Below, one piece after another: positions 29,350-38,222 of a stretch of 64,000 nt of DNA. The notes beneath the pieces were generated by a model that was not told the origin of the DNA, made no database searches, and was given only the letters and a program-made list of their open reading frames with translations. This stretch comes from Vreelandella profundi (GTDB lineage Bacteria; Pseudomonadota; Gammaproteobacteria; Pseudomonadales; Halomonadaceae). The translations under genes were made by a program, and so were the position numbers. The stretch lies in assembly GCF_019722725.1 (NCBI RefSeq), contig NZ_CP077941.1, positions 186,001 to 250,000 of the forward strand. Reading direction: 5' to 3'. Positions within the stretch are counted from its first letter, which is position 1. Each line of letters begins with the position of its first letter.

Positions 29350-29371
29350 CTTAGTAACTCGTTATCGTTAA

Positions 29372-29848
29372 TTAATCTCGGTCAATTTCAGTAATCTGTG
29401 ACGAACCCTGCTGCACCTTTATATCCAGCTCATGACCATTCTGGTCTCGCCCATCAATGTCGATCATGCCGGTTTTGCTGATTTCAATTTCTTCAAATTC
29501 GATCATGCCTTCTTGGCTGGCGTTATTGATTGCCTGACGAATATCGTCTTCGCTCATGCCCCAGGGACCAGTAATCAGGCGTTTCCGTTCTTCTTTTAAG
29601 GGGTCGCCATTATCTAATGAGAACTCAACATCGGCAAACCACTCACCATCCAGCCAGCCTTCAACTTCTGCACGGTTACTGCTTTTAATTTCAATCTCTT
29701 CATAATGTGTGAACCCGTACTCTCTGGTGTAGGCTAGAATCTCATCAATACTATCTAGCGGTTGGTAATCTGCGTGTACGTTGCCTGTCGCAGCGGTAAG
29801 CAGTAGGGCAGAAGCAGGGATCAACAGCATTTTTTTCATGGTGTTCAT
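29372..29848 (-). CDS. Secreted PepSY-like protein, intact paralogue of the interrupted gene
   Basis: A 158-residue protein with a signal peptide (MNTMKKMLLIPASALLLTAATGNVHA) and two PepSY-like halves. The second is EDDIRQAINNASQEGMIEFEEIE, ending ITEIDRD. By hand alignment it is about two-thirds identical to the reconstructed host protein split by this island, and the same length. Homology continues upstream: a GAAGGAATTTG ribosome site, AAGCTGACAAA, and the paired GTTCAT box also occur before the host copy. PepSY-like periplasmic proteins often sit beside two-component systems. Here the copy is cargo and may replace the disrupted gene. Confidence 0.85.
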   Translation of the reverse strand: MNTMKKMLLIPASALLLTAATGNVHADYQPLDSIDEILAYTREYGFTHYEEIEIKSSNRAEVEGWLDGEWFADVEFSLDNGDPLKEERKRLITGPWGMSEDDIRQAINNASQEGMIEFEEIEISKTGMIDIDGRDQNGHELDIKVQQGSSQITEIDRD

Positions 29849-29931
29849 ATCAAATTCCTTCTTTAAGGTCCGTCAGACATTGCGACAGGGTATTTGTACC
29901 ATGATGCTTCTTACCTAAAGCTGACAAAGCT

Positions 29932-29948
29932 GTTCATCTACCGTTCAT
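29932..29948. promoter_or_regulatory. Paired GTTCAT box upstream of the internal PepSY-like gene
   Basis: GTTCAT at 29932-29937 and 29943-29948, 11 bp apart. The same spacing and surroundings occur at 38555-38571 next to the two-component operon. Direct repeats one helical turn apart are typical of OmpR/PhoP-family regulators. Confidence 0.5.
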
Positions 29949-29972
29949 GTTGCCTTTAGCATGCTAGCATCA

Positions 29973-30037
29973 TGAAAAAGACGACTAGAAGTTTAACCCT
30001 CTGAGCGCGATTGGCAGCGCCCTTAGCCTGGATCGCT
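29973..30037 (+). pseudogene. Truncated start of a second divergent PepSY-type gene
   Basis: An ATG at the position corresponding to the host's rightward PepSY gene begins MKKTTRSLTL and stops at once. A one-base shift would continue as a hydrophobic leader. Sequence then runs into the stop of the RecD-like gene (30038). It appears to be the stub of a divergent gene captured with the paralogue. Confidence 0.4.
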
Positions 30038-32269
30038 TCATCGAGTTTGAGAAAACTTTGCCAACTTCCTTTCAATATCCACTTGTCTCCAGCTGGCCGA
30101 GTTGCCTGCTTTAACGGCCTCCTGCAGGCAGTCGAGGTCAGCTACCATTACAAGGCGATCGGTTGGGCGCGTAGAGGCCGTGTATATCAACGACGCATCA
30201 AGCATCTGCTGAGCTTCTCGTGTGAACACTGAGAACACGGTGTGCCACTGAGTGCCTTGTGCTTTATGAACGGTTATGGCGTAACCTAGATCCAATACTT
30301 CCAGCAGTGTTTGATTGATACCTTTCATTTCGCCATTAATTTCGGCGACGCCGTACCAGCCCTCAGAGCTTATAGAGGGGTACACTTCGGTAATAACGCC
30401 AAGATCACCATTGCGAACATCTAGATCGTCGTCGTAAATGTTTGCTTTCACAAGTATTGGGTCACCCTGCTTCAAGCTTTGACTATAGAGCGTGAACCAG
30501 GGTATCCAACCTTTCGCGGGGTCTAGGTAATGCAGTTCACCACGTGTCTCCCCCTGTACGCGCTGGAAGTGATCGTTAAGTGCAGTCACTCCCCAATTAC
30601 CTGAGTGGCGAGGGGACAAGATGATGCGATCACTCAGTTTGCCTGCATCACACCAGAACCGCGTCAGCCGATCCAAGGAAGGCGGTGACAAGATGCAGCA
30701 GTCCGACGAAGTAGAGAAAGTTTCTGCTCCCATCTTCGATACTATGGTTTCACCTTTTCTCACCGCAGTCGCAAAACGATGTATCTGACTCTGCTCTGAC
30801 TGTCGCTTCACCTGAGTCAATTCAAAGAATGGGATCACCGAGTTATAGAGCGAGTGGAAAACTAAGCCACCCCCAACCGGGGGCAGCTGGGCACTATCCC
30901 CAATTAGAATGATGCGACTTGCTTCAGGTAATAGGCCAACTAGGCGATACATAGACAGCAGATCAACCATCGACGCCTCATCAATGATGATCACCACATG
31001 ATCAGGCAATGATGGTTTGCTTTTCCCCTGGTGATCAGAGATCAATTTGGCAATCGTTTGAGCAGGCCTACCAATGCTTTGCGCCATGTGCCGGGCAGCC
31101 CGGCCAGATAAGGCTAATGGCAGGCAGAGCTCTCTATCAGCAAGAACTTCATACAGACCAATGATAGCCTTCAAAATCGTCGTTTTACCGGTTCCTGCTC
31201 CACCAGAGATACCCACAACGGGAGCTGAGAATGCTCCTATTACGGCTTGGCGCTGTTCTTCTGAAAGAGTGAAGGGCAATTGATGCTCAAGGCAGGCTAG
31301 AGCGTTATGCAGTGTCAATTTATCAACCTGCCTTTCCCAGGCCGCGTGCAAGGAACCCTGTCCCGCAGGGCGGCTCAAAGCTGCTACCAATTTTCGGGCT
31401 ACTTCAGCTTCCATGAATGCTGTGCCCCACGTTTGATAACCATCCGGAGCACGCACGAGCAGGCCTTGGTTAACCGCTGCTACTCCCGGATCAATGTCAC
31501 TCGGTGAGCGTATGAGTTTATTTACAGATTGACGCAATACTTGCTCGGAGACCACCGTCGAACCGCTACTGCTTGTTCGCTTGACCACAACATGCATCGC
31601 CGCACCTGCAGCAAGCATTTCATCGGACAGGTTCAGCTTGAGTTGGTCGATGACAGTTAATACTTGGCTATATGAAACATTTAGACCGATCAATAGAAAA
31701 GGATTATCAGTCAATCGTTTAATGGCATCATCGCCAAATAAATTAGTCAGCTTAAAGCCTAGAGAAGGGCTCAGATTCAAAGCATCCAGCCAGTCCATGG
31801 TCTGATACAAACATTCCGATGGCCATTGCTCAATGAGTCGGTGGACTAGCGTGGCATTCATGCCAGGCACCTCACACAGTTTGTCGACTTCAGCATTCCT
31901 AACCCATTTCTCCAGGTTGCGTTGGCGCACTAATCGGTTAGCAATAACCTCCCCTATGCCCTCAACTCGAATCCTGATCCAACGGCTCAATGTGTGCTTG
32001 GAAGGCCTAACCAATGAGGCATGAGTTGCTTCCAGCACATCTTCATAAATGAGGAAGCCACTCACCATAAATTGATTAATTACCTGCGGGCCTGTGACCT
32101 TCCACAACGACCCAGTAGGAATTTCACCATAATGATGGGGAAAACGAACAATCAACGACCGATGACGTTTTTTGATTGAGCCATCAGAGTTGATGACGTG
32201 GACGTAGCAATATCCACCTTTGCGTTGTTTGGCGACCTGAACGAGGCTATAAAGCCTTGCACTGGTCAT
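30038..32269 (-). CDS. RecD-like SF1B helicase, last gene of mobility operon
   Basis: A 743-residue helicase of the RecD/RecD2 type. The N-terminal region contains helix-hairpin-helix segments (RVEGIGEVIANRLV, CEVPGMNATLVHRLIEQW). The motor has GGAGTGKTTILKA (motif I), IIIDEASMVD (II), GDSAQLPPVGGG (III), and the C-terminal YAITVHKAQGTQW plus IYTASTRPTDRLVM. Its ATG overlaps the preceding stop by 4 bp (ATGA), so it is translated with the recombinase genes. A dedicated helicase is unusual in tyrosine-recombinase elements and suggests a replication or strand-processing step in movement. Confidence 0.85.
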   Translation of the reverse strand: MTSARLYSLVQVAKQRKGGYCYVHVINSDGSIKKRHRSLIVRFPHHYGEIPTGSLWKVTGPQVINQFMVSGFLIYEDVLEATHASLVRPSKHTLSRWIRIRVEGIGEVIANRLVRQRNLEKWVRNAEVDKLCEVPGMNATLVHRLIEQWPSECLYQTMDWLDALNLSPSLGFKLTNLFGDDAIKRLTDNPFLLIGLNVSYSQVLTVIDQLKLNLSDEMLAAGAAMHVVVKRTSSSGSTVVSEQVLRQSVNKLIRSPSDIDPGVAAVNQGLLVRAPDGYQTWGTAFMEAEVARKLVAALSRPAGQGSLHAAWERQVDKLTLHNALACLEHQLPFTLSEEQRQAVIGAFSAPVVGISGGAGTGKTTILKAIIGLYEVLADRELCLPLALSGRAARHMAQSIGRPAQTIAKLISDHQGKSKPSLPDHVVIIIDEASMVDLLSMYRLVGLLPEASRIILIGDSAQLPPVGGGLVFHSLYNSVIPFFELTQVKRQSEQSQIHRFATAVRKGETIVSKMGAETFSTSSDCCILSPPSLDRLTRFWCDAGKLSDRIILSPRHSGNWGVTALNDHFQRVQGETRGELHYLDPAKGWIPWFTLYSQSLKQGDPILVKANIYDDDLDVRNGDLGVITEVYPSISSEGWYGVAEINGEMKGINQTLLEVLDLGYAITVHKAQGTQWHTVFSVFTREAQQMLDASLIYTASTRPTDRLVMVADLDCLQEAVKAGNSASWRQVDIERKLAKFSQTR

Positions 32270-32685
32270 GGTTTTACCTCAAACCCGACCATGCCTTCGT
32301 GAATTGCTTCCTCCAATGCACGGTAGCGAGATAATTGTTTTCTAAGCGCTTTATTTTCTGACTCTAGCTCGGTAACGCGAGCAATTAGCTTGTCACTGTC
32401 TGAGAAAACTACTTGCGCTTGGATTTCCGCATTAGATCTAGTCTTATCAGCGGGCTCTGTGCCAAACCATTCCCGATCACAGCATTCTAGGAGCGCTTTA
32501 ACTCCTTTATTTTGTACACATACGCTTCGCGAGAAGCCACATTCACGTGCCACTTCAGTTCGCTTAACACGACCGGCATAAGAGTACTCATGAGCTTTCC
32601 CCGTTGCTTCAATACAAGCCTTCCAGGCTTGTGCTCGTTGCAAATACTCATCCCCCATCTGTTTGCCGTTTTTGCCTAAAGTCAC
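32266..32685 (-). CDS. Small HTH/coiled-coil protein of mobility operon
   Basis: A 139-residue protein starting GTG 32685, or ATG 32655 (MGDEYLQRAQAW). Residues 40-75 (GRVKRTEVARECGFSRSVCVQ) look like a helix-turn-helix. A leucine-rich coiled coil follows (SDKLIARVTELESENKALRKQL). This layout resembles Tn554 TnpC-type accessory proteins. It starts 11 bp after the preceding gene and overlaps the RecD-like gene by 4 bp. Confidence 0.65.
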   Translation of the reverse strand: MTLGKNGKQMGDEYLQRAQAWKACIEATGKAHEYSYAGRVKRTEVARECGFSRSVCVQNKGVKALLECCDREWFGTEPADKTRSNAEIQAQVVFSDSDKLIARVTELESENKALRKQLSRYRALEEAIHEGMVGFEVKP

Positions 32686-32695
32686 GCAATACTCG

Positions 32696-33112
32696 CTAGT
32701 TGATGTTGTCTGGCAGTGGGTTAGTCAATAACTCCTGTAATTTCTTGGTATCCATGCCAGGGAATAGATAGGCATTGCGCTGCAAGCGCAGAATAGCATG
32801 TTGGAGGTTGTTCACTTTCTGAGTTTGGTGTTCCAATTCAGACTGCAGTTTTTCATTTTTCCTTCGAAGTATTTCAATCGTTGAGTCGGTGCTCTTTTCG
32901 GCAGGGGGTTGCTCTCTGAGTCGAGCTTTCACCTTGTGGTAAACCTCCACAATTTCATCGTGTTTGTAGAGCGAGCGCTTGGCTATCCGGTCTACTTTTA
33001 AGCGCTTTGCGAGCTTGCTGGCATATAGATCCCAAGTTAATTTTCCTTGCCAACTGTGCAGTAAACCAAGAGCCAGGGGCAACGTCTGCTCGGTAATGAT
33101 TTTTTTAGGCAC
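32696..33112 (-). CDS. Small accessory protein, GmtX-like
   Basis: About 138 residues from the GTG at 33112, which overlaps the stop of the preceding recombinase (GTGCCTAA). The N-terminal half (LLHSWQGKLTWDLYASKLAKRLKV ... LYKHDEIVEVYHKVKARLRE) is followed by a coiled coil (IEILRRKNEKLQSELEHQ). The WQGKLTWDLY-type start and position after the large recombinase fit what I recall of the gamma-mobile-trio protein GmtX; this needs a profile search. A longer frame from 33181 lies within the upstream gene. Confidence 0.6.
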   Translation of the reverse strand: MPKKIITEQTLPLALGLLHSWQGKLTWDLYASKLAKRLKVDRIAKRSLYKHDEIVEVYHKVKARLREQPPAEKSTDSTIEILRRKNEKLQSELEHQTQKVNNLQHAILRLQRNAYLFPGMDTKKLQELLTNPLPDNIN

Positions 33113-35249
33113 CTTCCACCATCCCCAGCAGTTTATTGATCTCTTGTGTGACACTGTCTTGTGATTTTTCTGGCACCTCAAACCCTTTGGCCATGAGGTT
33201 TACCTTCAGAGGGCTGGGATCGAAGTGTTCATCGACCCCAAGCACCGTGCCATCAGCGATTGTTGGATCTTCCATTTGCCGCACCAAGGATTCAGCAATG
33301 GCATAACGGATCACGTTGTACGTCATCCACTGATCTACTCCCAATTGGTCTCGCTCCTTCTGCCAAGCTTCAAGAGCATCAAACTCTGCTTTGTGGTGAG
33401 AGGCAGCTTCTCTAAGTCTTTCAAGGCAGCCTGGTGCCCCCTTGATATATTTTTTTTCAGAACAGGTTAGGCAATCCCCACCTTTCATACATGGGGGTTC
33501 GGAAATGGAGTGTGTGCAGCCTCCAAACTCACCGATTTGGATAGGCTGAGGCACCCCATGCACTCCGAGCGCTCGACCTAGTAATTCATGGCGATAGATA
33601 GGAGTACCGACAACTAGCCGCTTATGGAGCGGAAGGTTATCGCTTGATATTCCAATGAGCTGTCGATATTGAGCTGCTTTTTGTTCCGGCGTGTTAAAGT
33701 CATAAGCATCGTTTTGAAGGATATCTTGTCGGCCGGCCAGCATTCGCAGTCTGTGCTCTGACAATCCTTTAAATGCTAATGCTCGCCCACGGGTGCCGTG
33801 CCAGCGGCGGAAGTCATGGGAGACCAGTTGGATCGGAGACCCATCATCCATCGTCAGCCCCAATCGATCAAAAAGACTGAACATCGTTTTCTCGCCCTTT
33901 TCCCACTTTCCACTTAGTTGATTACATAGTTGCGTTGTCGTTATCAAGCAGTAACTGTTGGGATAAACGCTCTTGAAAGAATTATCGTGAAACTGGTTCC
34001 ATTGATGAAGAATGAGCGACTCCCAAACCTTAACGCGTCCGCTGTTGGAGGTATGTGGCCAGTGAGGCAGTTTATTTTTAAATTTTTGGTAGTCAGCCTG
34101 TGCGATGTCCTGATAAGTAGGGTTTCCGTCTTTAAAACATGGAAGATGCCAGCCAGAGTATGTTCGCGATGCGCGAATATTTGGCCAAAATTGCCTCCCC
34201 GTACGGTCTAAATTTGCCGTTCGACACATAGCGTGAGCCGTTTCCATGTCGTTAAGCACTCTATCCTGCGGGTAATTCTTTGAAGTAATGCAAAGCTCGT
34301 GAATTGGGTAAACTGTGCCATGCGTGTCGTAAGCCAGCTTGGCAGCTTTTCGAGCCGGTTCTGACAACCGCAACAAGCGCTTGAATGCTTGCACCACCAT
34401 ATCCATCAGCCGGGATTCCTGTGTTTCATTGCCGTTGGAGCTGGGCAGTCGAGGAACCCACTTAACGTTTGCACCGAACCCCTTTTCGGAGAACCAGCGT
34501 AGACCGACTCGCCTCTTTGTGCGGCCATATCTATCGGTGTAGTGCTCATCAATTAGCGAGTCCTCTCTTAAGTCTACAAGTTCACCCCCTCGACTAGAGG
34601 CAAAAGCAAGCAACAGCGCCAAGCTCGACCAATATTGATCCTTATCTGTTTTAGCTAATTCAAAAGCAACAAGCACCGTTGCCAGCTTGCGGTCATCAGG
34701 AGTTTTGTCTTTACGCCAGGCAATCGCGGAGGGGGTCATGGATGAGCTTCTGTTATCACTCTTCCATGGCGATTGCCAATGGGGTAATGCAGGGTGAATT
34801 CCTTGCTTCCGCAATTCTGTGTATAGACTCATCAGTTCGAGCCCTATGTAATGGGTACTTCTTCTTCTTTTGGAGCCATACCAAGCAACGAGCTTCTCAA
34901 AAACTAGTTCCTGCACACTTCCGTCTACTTTGAGAATATCGGGTACACTGTGAAGCTCTTTCAATGCCGCATACACAAATCGCAACGCTAACAGCAAACT
35001 TTTTATTGGTACTCTTTCTTTATTGTATTGGTTATGGCGCACATAGGCTTTAGCGAACTCAAGAAACGGTTCCTGCATAGGCACAAAAGGTTTTCTGCCA
35101 TGAGTCCTCAATTCGCAGAACGCTATGGTTATAGGGGATCTCAGGGTTGTAGTGACCCAGGTATTAGCATCCCAGCCATCTTCGCCGCCATAAATGCTTA
35201 GCTTGCGCGCACTTTCGATGTAGGTTTTAAGAATACCTCTCGATGACAT
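33105..35249 (-). CDS. Large tyrosine recombinase, GmtZ-like integrase
   Basis: About 714 residues from ATG 35249 (MSSRGILKTYIE). Catalytic tyrosine-recombinase features are ASSRGGELVDLR (first arginine), SHDFRRWHGTRGRAL (H-x-x-R) and LAGRQDILQNDAYDF (terminal tyrosine). A cysteine-rich C-terminal segment follows (CTHSISEPPCMKGGDCLTCSEKKY), suggesting zinc binding. It is much longer than phage integrases. It begins 7 bp after the preceding recombinase gene stops. Size and position fit the 'integrase' member of the gamma-mobile trio. Confidence 0.75.
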   Translation of the reverse strand: MSSRGILKTYIESARKLSIYGGEDGWDANTWVTTTLRSPITIAFCELRTHGRKPFVPMQEPFLEFAKAYVRHNQYNKERVPIKSLLLALRFVYAALKELHSVPDILKVDGSVQELVFEKLVAWYGSKRRRSTHYIGLELMSLYTELRKQGIHPALPHWQSPWKSDNRSSSMTPSAIAWRKDKTPDDRKLATVLVAFELAKTDKDQYWSSLALLLAFASSRGGELVDLREDSLIDEHYTDRYGRTKRRVGLRWFSEKGFGANVKWVPRLPSSNGNETQESRLMDMVVQAFKRLLRLSEPARKAAKLAYDTHGTVYPIHELCITSKNYPQDRVLNDMETAHAMCRTANLDRTGRQFWPNIRASRTYSGWHLPCFKDGNPTYQDIAQADYQKFKNKLPHWPHTSNSGRVKVWESLILHQWNQFHDNSFKSVYPNSYCLITTTQLCNQLSGKWEKGEKTMFSLFDRLGLTMDDGSPIQLVSHDFRRWHGTRGRALAFKGLSEHRLRMLAGRQDILQNDAYDFNTPEQKAAQYRQLIGISSDNLPLHKRLVVGTPIYRHELLGRALGVHGVPQPIQIGEFGGCTHSISEPPCMKGGDCLTCSEKKYIKGAPGCLERLREAASHHKAEFDALEAWQKERDQLGVDQWMTYNVIRYAIAESLVRQMEDPTIADGTVLGVDEHFDPSPLKVNLMAKGFEVPEKSQDSVTQEINKLLGMVEGA

Positions 35250-35256
35250 ATCTAGG

Positions 35257-36825
35257 TTACTTATGACTTGTCCCTCGCTCTTTTTGCTCTTCACAGAGGC
35301 GTATAGTGGCTTTAATCGCCGCGATGGGCAGATCCAGGGAGTCGACTTGTTGGCCACTCAATCCCTGAGAGATGCGCTTTTGACGCTCCGCTACTACTTG
35401 GGCCAGCGCTTCATTATGAGGTGCGTCAATAAAGGGGTGGAATTTAGGGCAGGCATAGCAGTTTAAGATGCCACTGCCGCATAGTTGGGCGCAATTGCCC
35501 ACTTGATCATCACGATTTAAGTAGATTTTTGCTTGCCCTGCTATCGGTTCACCAAGCAATCGCTTTTCCTTAATATCGAGAACAGGCTCCCAAGCCTCCA
35601 CCATGATGCCATCACAGGCTGCCTGATCTTCGTAGGTATGGGCGGTGTAAACCTTGACTGTATCCGTTGTCACGTGTCCCAGAACTGTGGCAATTAATTC
35701 ATCACTAGCCCCTGCCTCAGCAAGACGCGTCGCAACGGTGCGCCGAAATCGGTACAAGGAGATTGGTAATAAGTCTCCATCAAGCCTCGACGTGGTAACA
35801 GGGCATTTCTGAAGGCTGCCGATTATATGGCTATGAATATGAACATCGAAGGTTCTTGGCGTCTTAGCGAGGCGGTGCTCAAAATCTTCGCTGCTTCCAG
35901 CAGCGAGCAAGCGACGCCCTACAAACAGTGGCAACTTTTTGGAAAGTTGAGGGGGGATCGTTTGGCCCCAAGCTTGGGCTACTTTGTTTTGGCCTTCGAC
36001 AATCACTTGCTTAAGAAGGGCATACAGGTCGGGGGGAAGCTCTAGCTTGCGATTCGCAGCTCGATAGTTGCGGCTACCTTTGGCAGTGGGTATGGCTAAT
36101 TCGTAAATATGTTCGGCTTGATCTTCAATGACATCGCAGGCTCTCATTGCCCCGATCTCCACTGGACGACAACCAAACTCGACCTGGATGAGAAGAATTG
36201 CATAGGCCTGCAAAGGTAGTATCTCATCAGCATAGGCAGCGTGAATCCAGCGAAGTAAAGCAACTTCCTCTATCTGAGAAAATGGCCCTCGCACGGGGCA
36301 TTGTTCACGAACAATTTGACCAGTGTTATTTCTGGAGCCTACTTTGATCTGATGTACGTGGTTCCCCAACCCTCTCTCCAGGCCTGGATAACAACCATCG
36401 GACCAAGCAATCAAGGCAGCCCGGCATTGATGTATGTAATTCAGCCGGGTAGGTGTCGAAATCTGTCGAGTCGAAAGTTGAGCGCGCCACAGCTCAAAGG
36501 ACTTGATCGTTATTTCATCGGTGCAGTAGTGAAGCAATGACAAGATACGATCAAACAGATCTCTCGCATAACGTTCGGAGACTTCTTCAACCAATTCAGA
36601 CATGGTTTTGCGAAATGAGTCTAGAACCTTAGGTGAAACTCGGTCGGTCAGCCCATTCATATCCAAAGCAGACCAAGGCAATTTTAATGTTCGTCCAATA
36701 CGCCACTCGTCACTTTCGTACACATAAGTTTCACCTGAACGCGCTGTCTTCAGCGTTTGCTTAAGCGTGGCTACTGGGGAGTCAGCCTGATTATGTGTTA
36801 TTGCCGCTGTCTGCTTTATTGGCAT
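35257..36825 (-). CDS. Tyrosine recombinase with C-terminal cysteine motif, TnpB-like
   Basis: A 522-residue protein from ATG 36825 (MPIKQTAAITHNQ). Motifs are FGCRPVEIGAMR (first arginine), YRFRRTVATRLAE (tyrosine in place of the usual first histidine, arginine kept) and VLGHVTTDTVKVYTAH (histidine and nucleophile tyrosine). The C-terminus has CGSGILNCYACPKFHPF, a likely zinc site. It overlaps the 428-residue recombinase gene by 35 bp. Two or three adjacent overlapping tyrosine recombinases are typical of Tn554 (TnpA/TnpB) and GMT elements. Confidence 0.8.
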   Translation of the reverse strand: MPIKQTAAITHNQADSPVATLKQTLKTARSGETYVYESDEWRIGRTLKLPWSALDMNGLTDRVSPKVLDSFRKTMSELVEEVSERYARDLFDRILSLLHYCTDEITIKSFELWRAQLSTRQISTPTRLNYIHQCRAALIAWSDGCYPGLERGLGNHVHQIKVGSRNNTGQIVREQCPVRGPFSQIEEVALLRWIHAAYADEILPLQAYAILLIQVEFGCRPVEIGAMRACDVIEDQAEHIYELAIPTAKGSRNYRAANRKLELPPDLYALLKQVIVEGQNKVAQAWGQTIPPQLSKKLPLFVGRRLLAAGSSEDFEHRLAKTPRTFDVHIHSHIIGSLQKCPVTTSRLDGDLLPISLYRFRRTVATRLAEAGASDELIATVLGHVTTDTVKVYTAHTYEDQAACDGIMVEAWEPVLDIKEKRLLGEPIAGQAKIYLNRDDQVGNCAQLCGSGILNCYACPKFHPFIDAPHNEALAQVVAERQKRISQGLSGQQVDSLDLPIAAIKATIRLCEEQKERGTSHK

Positions 36826-38077
36826 TGTCGTGGCGCTTCTGATTGATTTCACGTAAAGTTTTCTTGGCGAGTTTTTGATTATGTACTCGGGTATAATCGT
36901 CTTGTGATTTCGGATTGTTGTGACCCAGCAGGTATTGAACAATCGCTGTTTGATCTGCGTTGGCAATGCCTTGCTCTGCCAAGTCGCTTTTGACTTTCAA
37001 CGTGAAGCCATGACGAAATTGATGCCGTGTTAATCCCGAAAAAGTGTCAGGGCGTGTGCTGACCACCAGCCCCATCTCCTGCATCACTGCTTTAGATGAA
37101 ATCGGCTTGCCCCTGCCATTGCTTGCATGGGTCACAAAAAGCAAAGGATGACTTTGCGCTTCATAAATCTGGTTTCGCACTTCAATCACGTATTGGTGGA
37201 TGAGGCGGGCGAGTTCGTCCGCGATAGGTATGACTCTTGGCTCGGTCTTGGCTACCGACTGTTTCGAACGTGGATCTCGTGGGTCATGATGCCTTCGAAC
37301 CACATGAACGTTATTATCGGCGCCATATTCGATATCTTTCTCCCAGAGCCCCAAAACTTCACCGGATCGTAAACCTGCTTCGTACTGCAGGCGCATCATA
37401 ATGTAATGCCTAAGTTGTCGAGCCGGATTTCTGAAGGGGTTATCAATTGCGCCTGGTGTAGCGACTTTCAGATAAGTTTCGAAGACTAATTTATTTGGGG
37501 TTCGGTAAGCTCCGCTGTTTTGCGAATAGCTTCGGGTGCGAGGGGTCATTTGCCGTAAGCCATCAATCATACGATCAATGTAAGGCTTCATGGTTACAAA
37601 ATCGGGGCGCTTCCGCATAACAGTTTCGGCTAGAAATTTTAGGTATTGAGCGACATAGCCCATCCGAATAGCGCGATGGTTAGAATTGACCGTCAATACT
37701 TGCGGCGTTTTATAACGACTTAGGCTTGCTAAATTGATGAGGCTGGCTGCTTTTATACTCTCAGCTTGAGCAACCCAACTTTCGAACGCTTCGCTGTCGA
37801 GCTTACAGTGATCACGGATTGAGTATAAATCTTCCTGCTCCAACAGATGTTTGTCGTAAAATTCATCTGCGAGCACTCTCCCATTGAAATTTTCCCAACG
37901 CCGCAAATGCTTTAACGCTGACAATACCTTTTCCAATGTACTCGCCTGACTCTTAGGCCTCATAACAACAGTTATGAACAAGGAAATGTAGAAATCAGGC
38001 ATGCCTCTACTATCGACTAGCAATGGATATCTTTCACCCGACTCAAAGACTAGAACCTTCGTCAGCAAATCAACCAT
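36791..38077 (-). CDS. Tyrosine recombinase, first gene of mobility operon (TnpA/GmtY-like)
   Basis: A 428-residue site-specific recombinase whose catalytic residues are complete. AGLRSGEVLGLWEKDI gives the first arginine and TRHQFRHGFTLK gives H-x-x-R. IVQYLLGHNNPKSQDDYTRV gives the second histidine and nucleophilic tyrosine. It is the promoter-proximal gene of the leftward mobility operon and lies about 170 bp from the island's right end, the normal place for an integrase next to its attachment site. Confidence 0.88.
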   Translation of the reverse strand: MVDLLTKVLVFESGERYPLLVDSRGMPDFYISLFITVVMRPKSQASTLEKVLSALKHLRRWENFNGRVLADEFYDKHLLEQEDLYSIRDHCKLDSEAFESWVAQAESIKAASLINLASLSRYKTPQVLTVNSNHRAIRMGYVAQYLKFLAETVMRKRPDFVTMKPYIDRMIDGLRQMTPRTRSYSQNSGAYRTPNKLVFETYLKVATPGAIDNPFRNPARQLRHYIMMRLQYEAGLRSGEVLGLWEKDIEYGADNNVHVVRRHHDPRDPRSKQSVAKTEPRVIPIADELARLIHQYVIEVRNQIYEAQSHPLLFVTHASNGRGKPISSKAVMQEMGLVVSTRPDTFSGLTRHQFRHGFTLKVKSDLAEQGIANADQTAIVQYLLGHNNPKSQDDYTRVHNQKLAKKTLREINQKRHDNANKADSGNNT

Positions 38078-38222
38078 GCAGAGACTCCTTATTTGTACTT
38101 TTAGAGTATCTTGCCATTCTAAATAAAGATACTAAGTAAAAGGCACTTTAAGGATTTTATTTTTTGCTCAATAATTAGATTTTATTTGTATTATATCAAT
38201 GGTTTATATTTTTTTAAGGCAT

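Noticed and set aside
36791..38077. Phage integrase and prophage interpretation of the island
   Set aside because: No structural, packaging or lysis genes occur in 32 kb; three co-transcribed recombinases and hexamer ends point to a transposon-like island.
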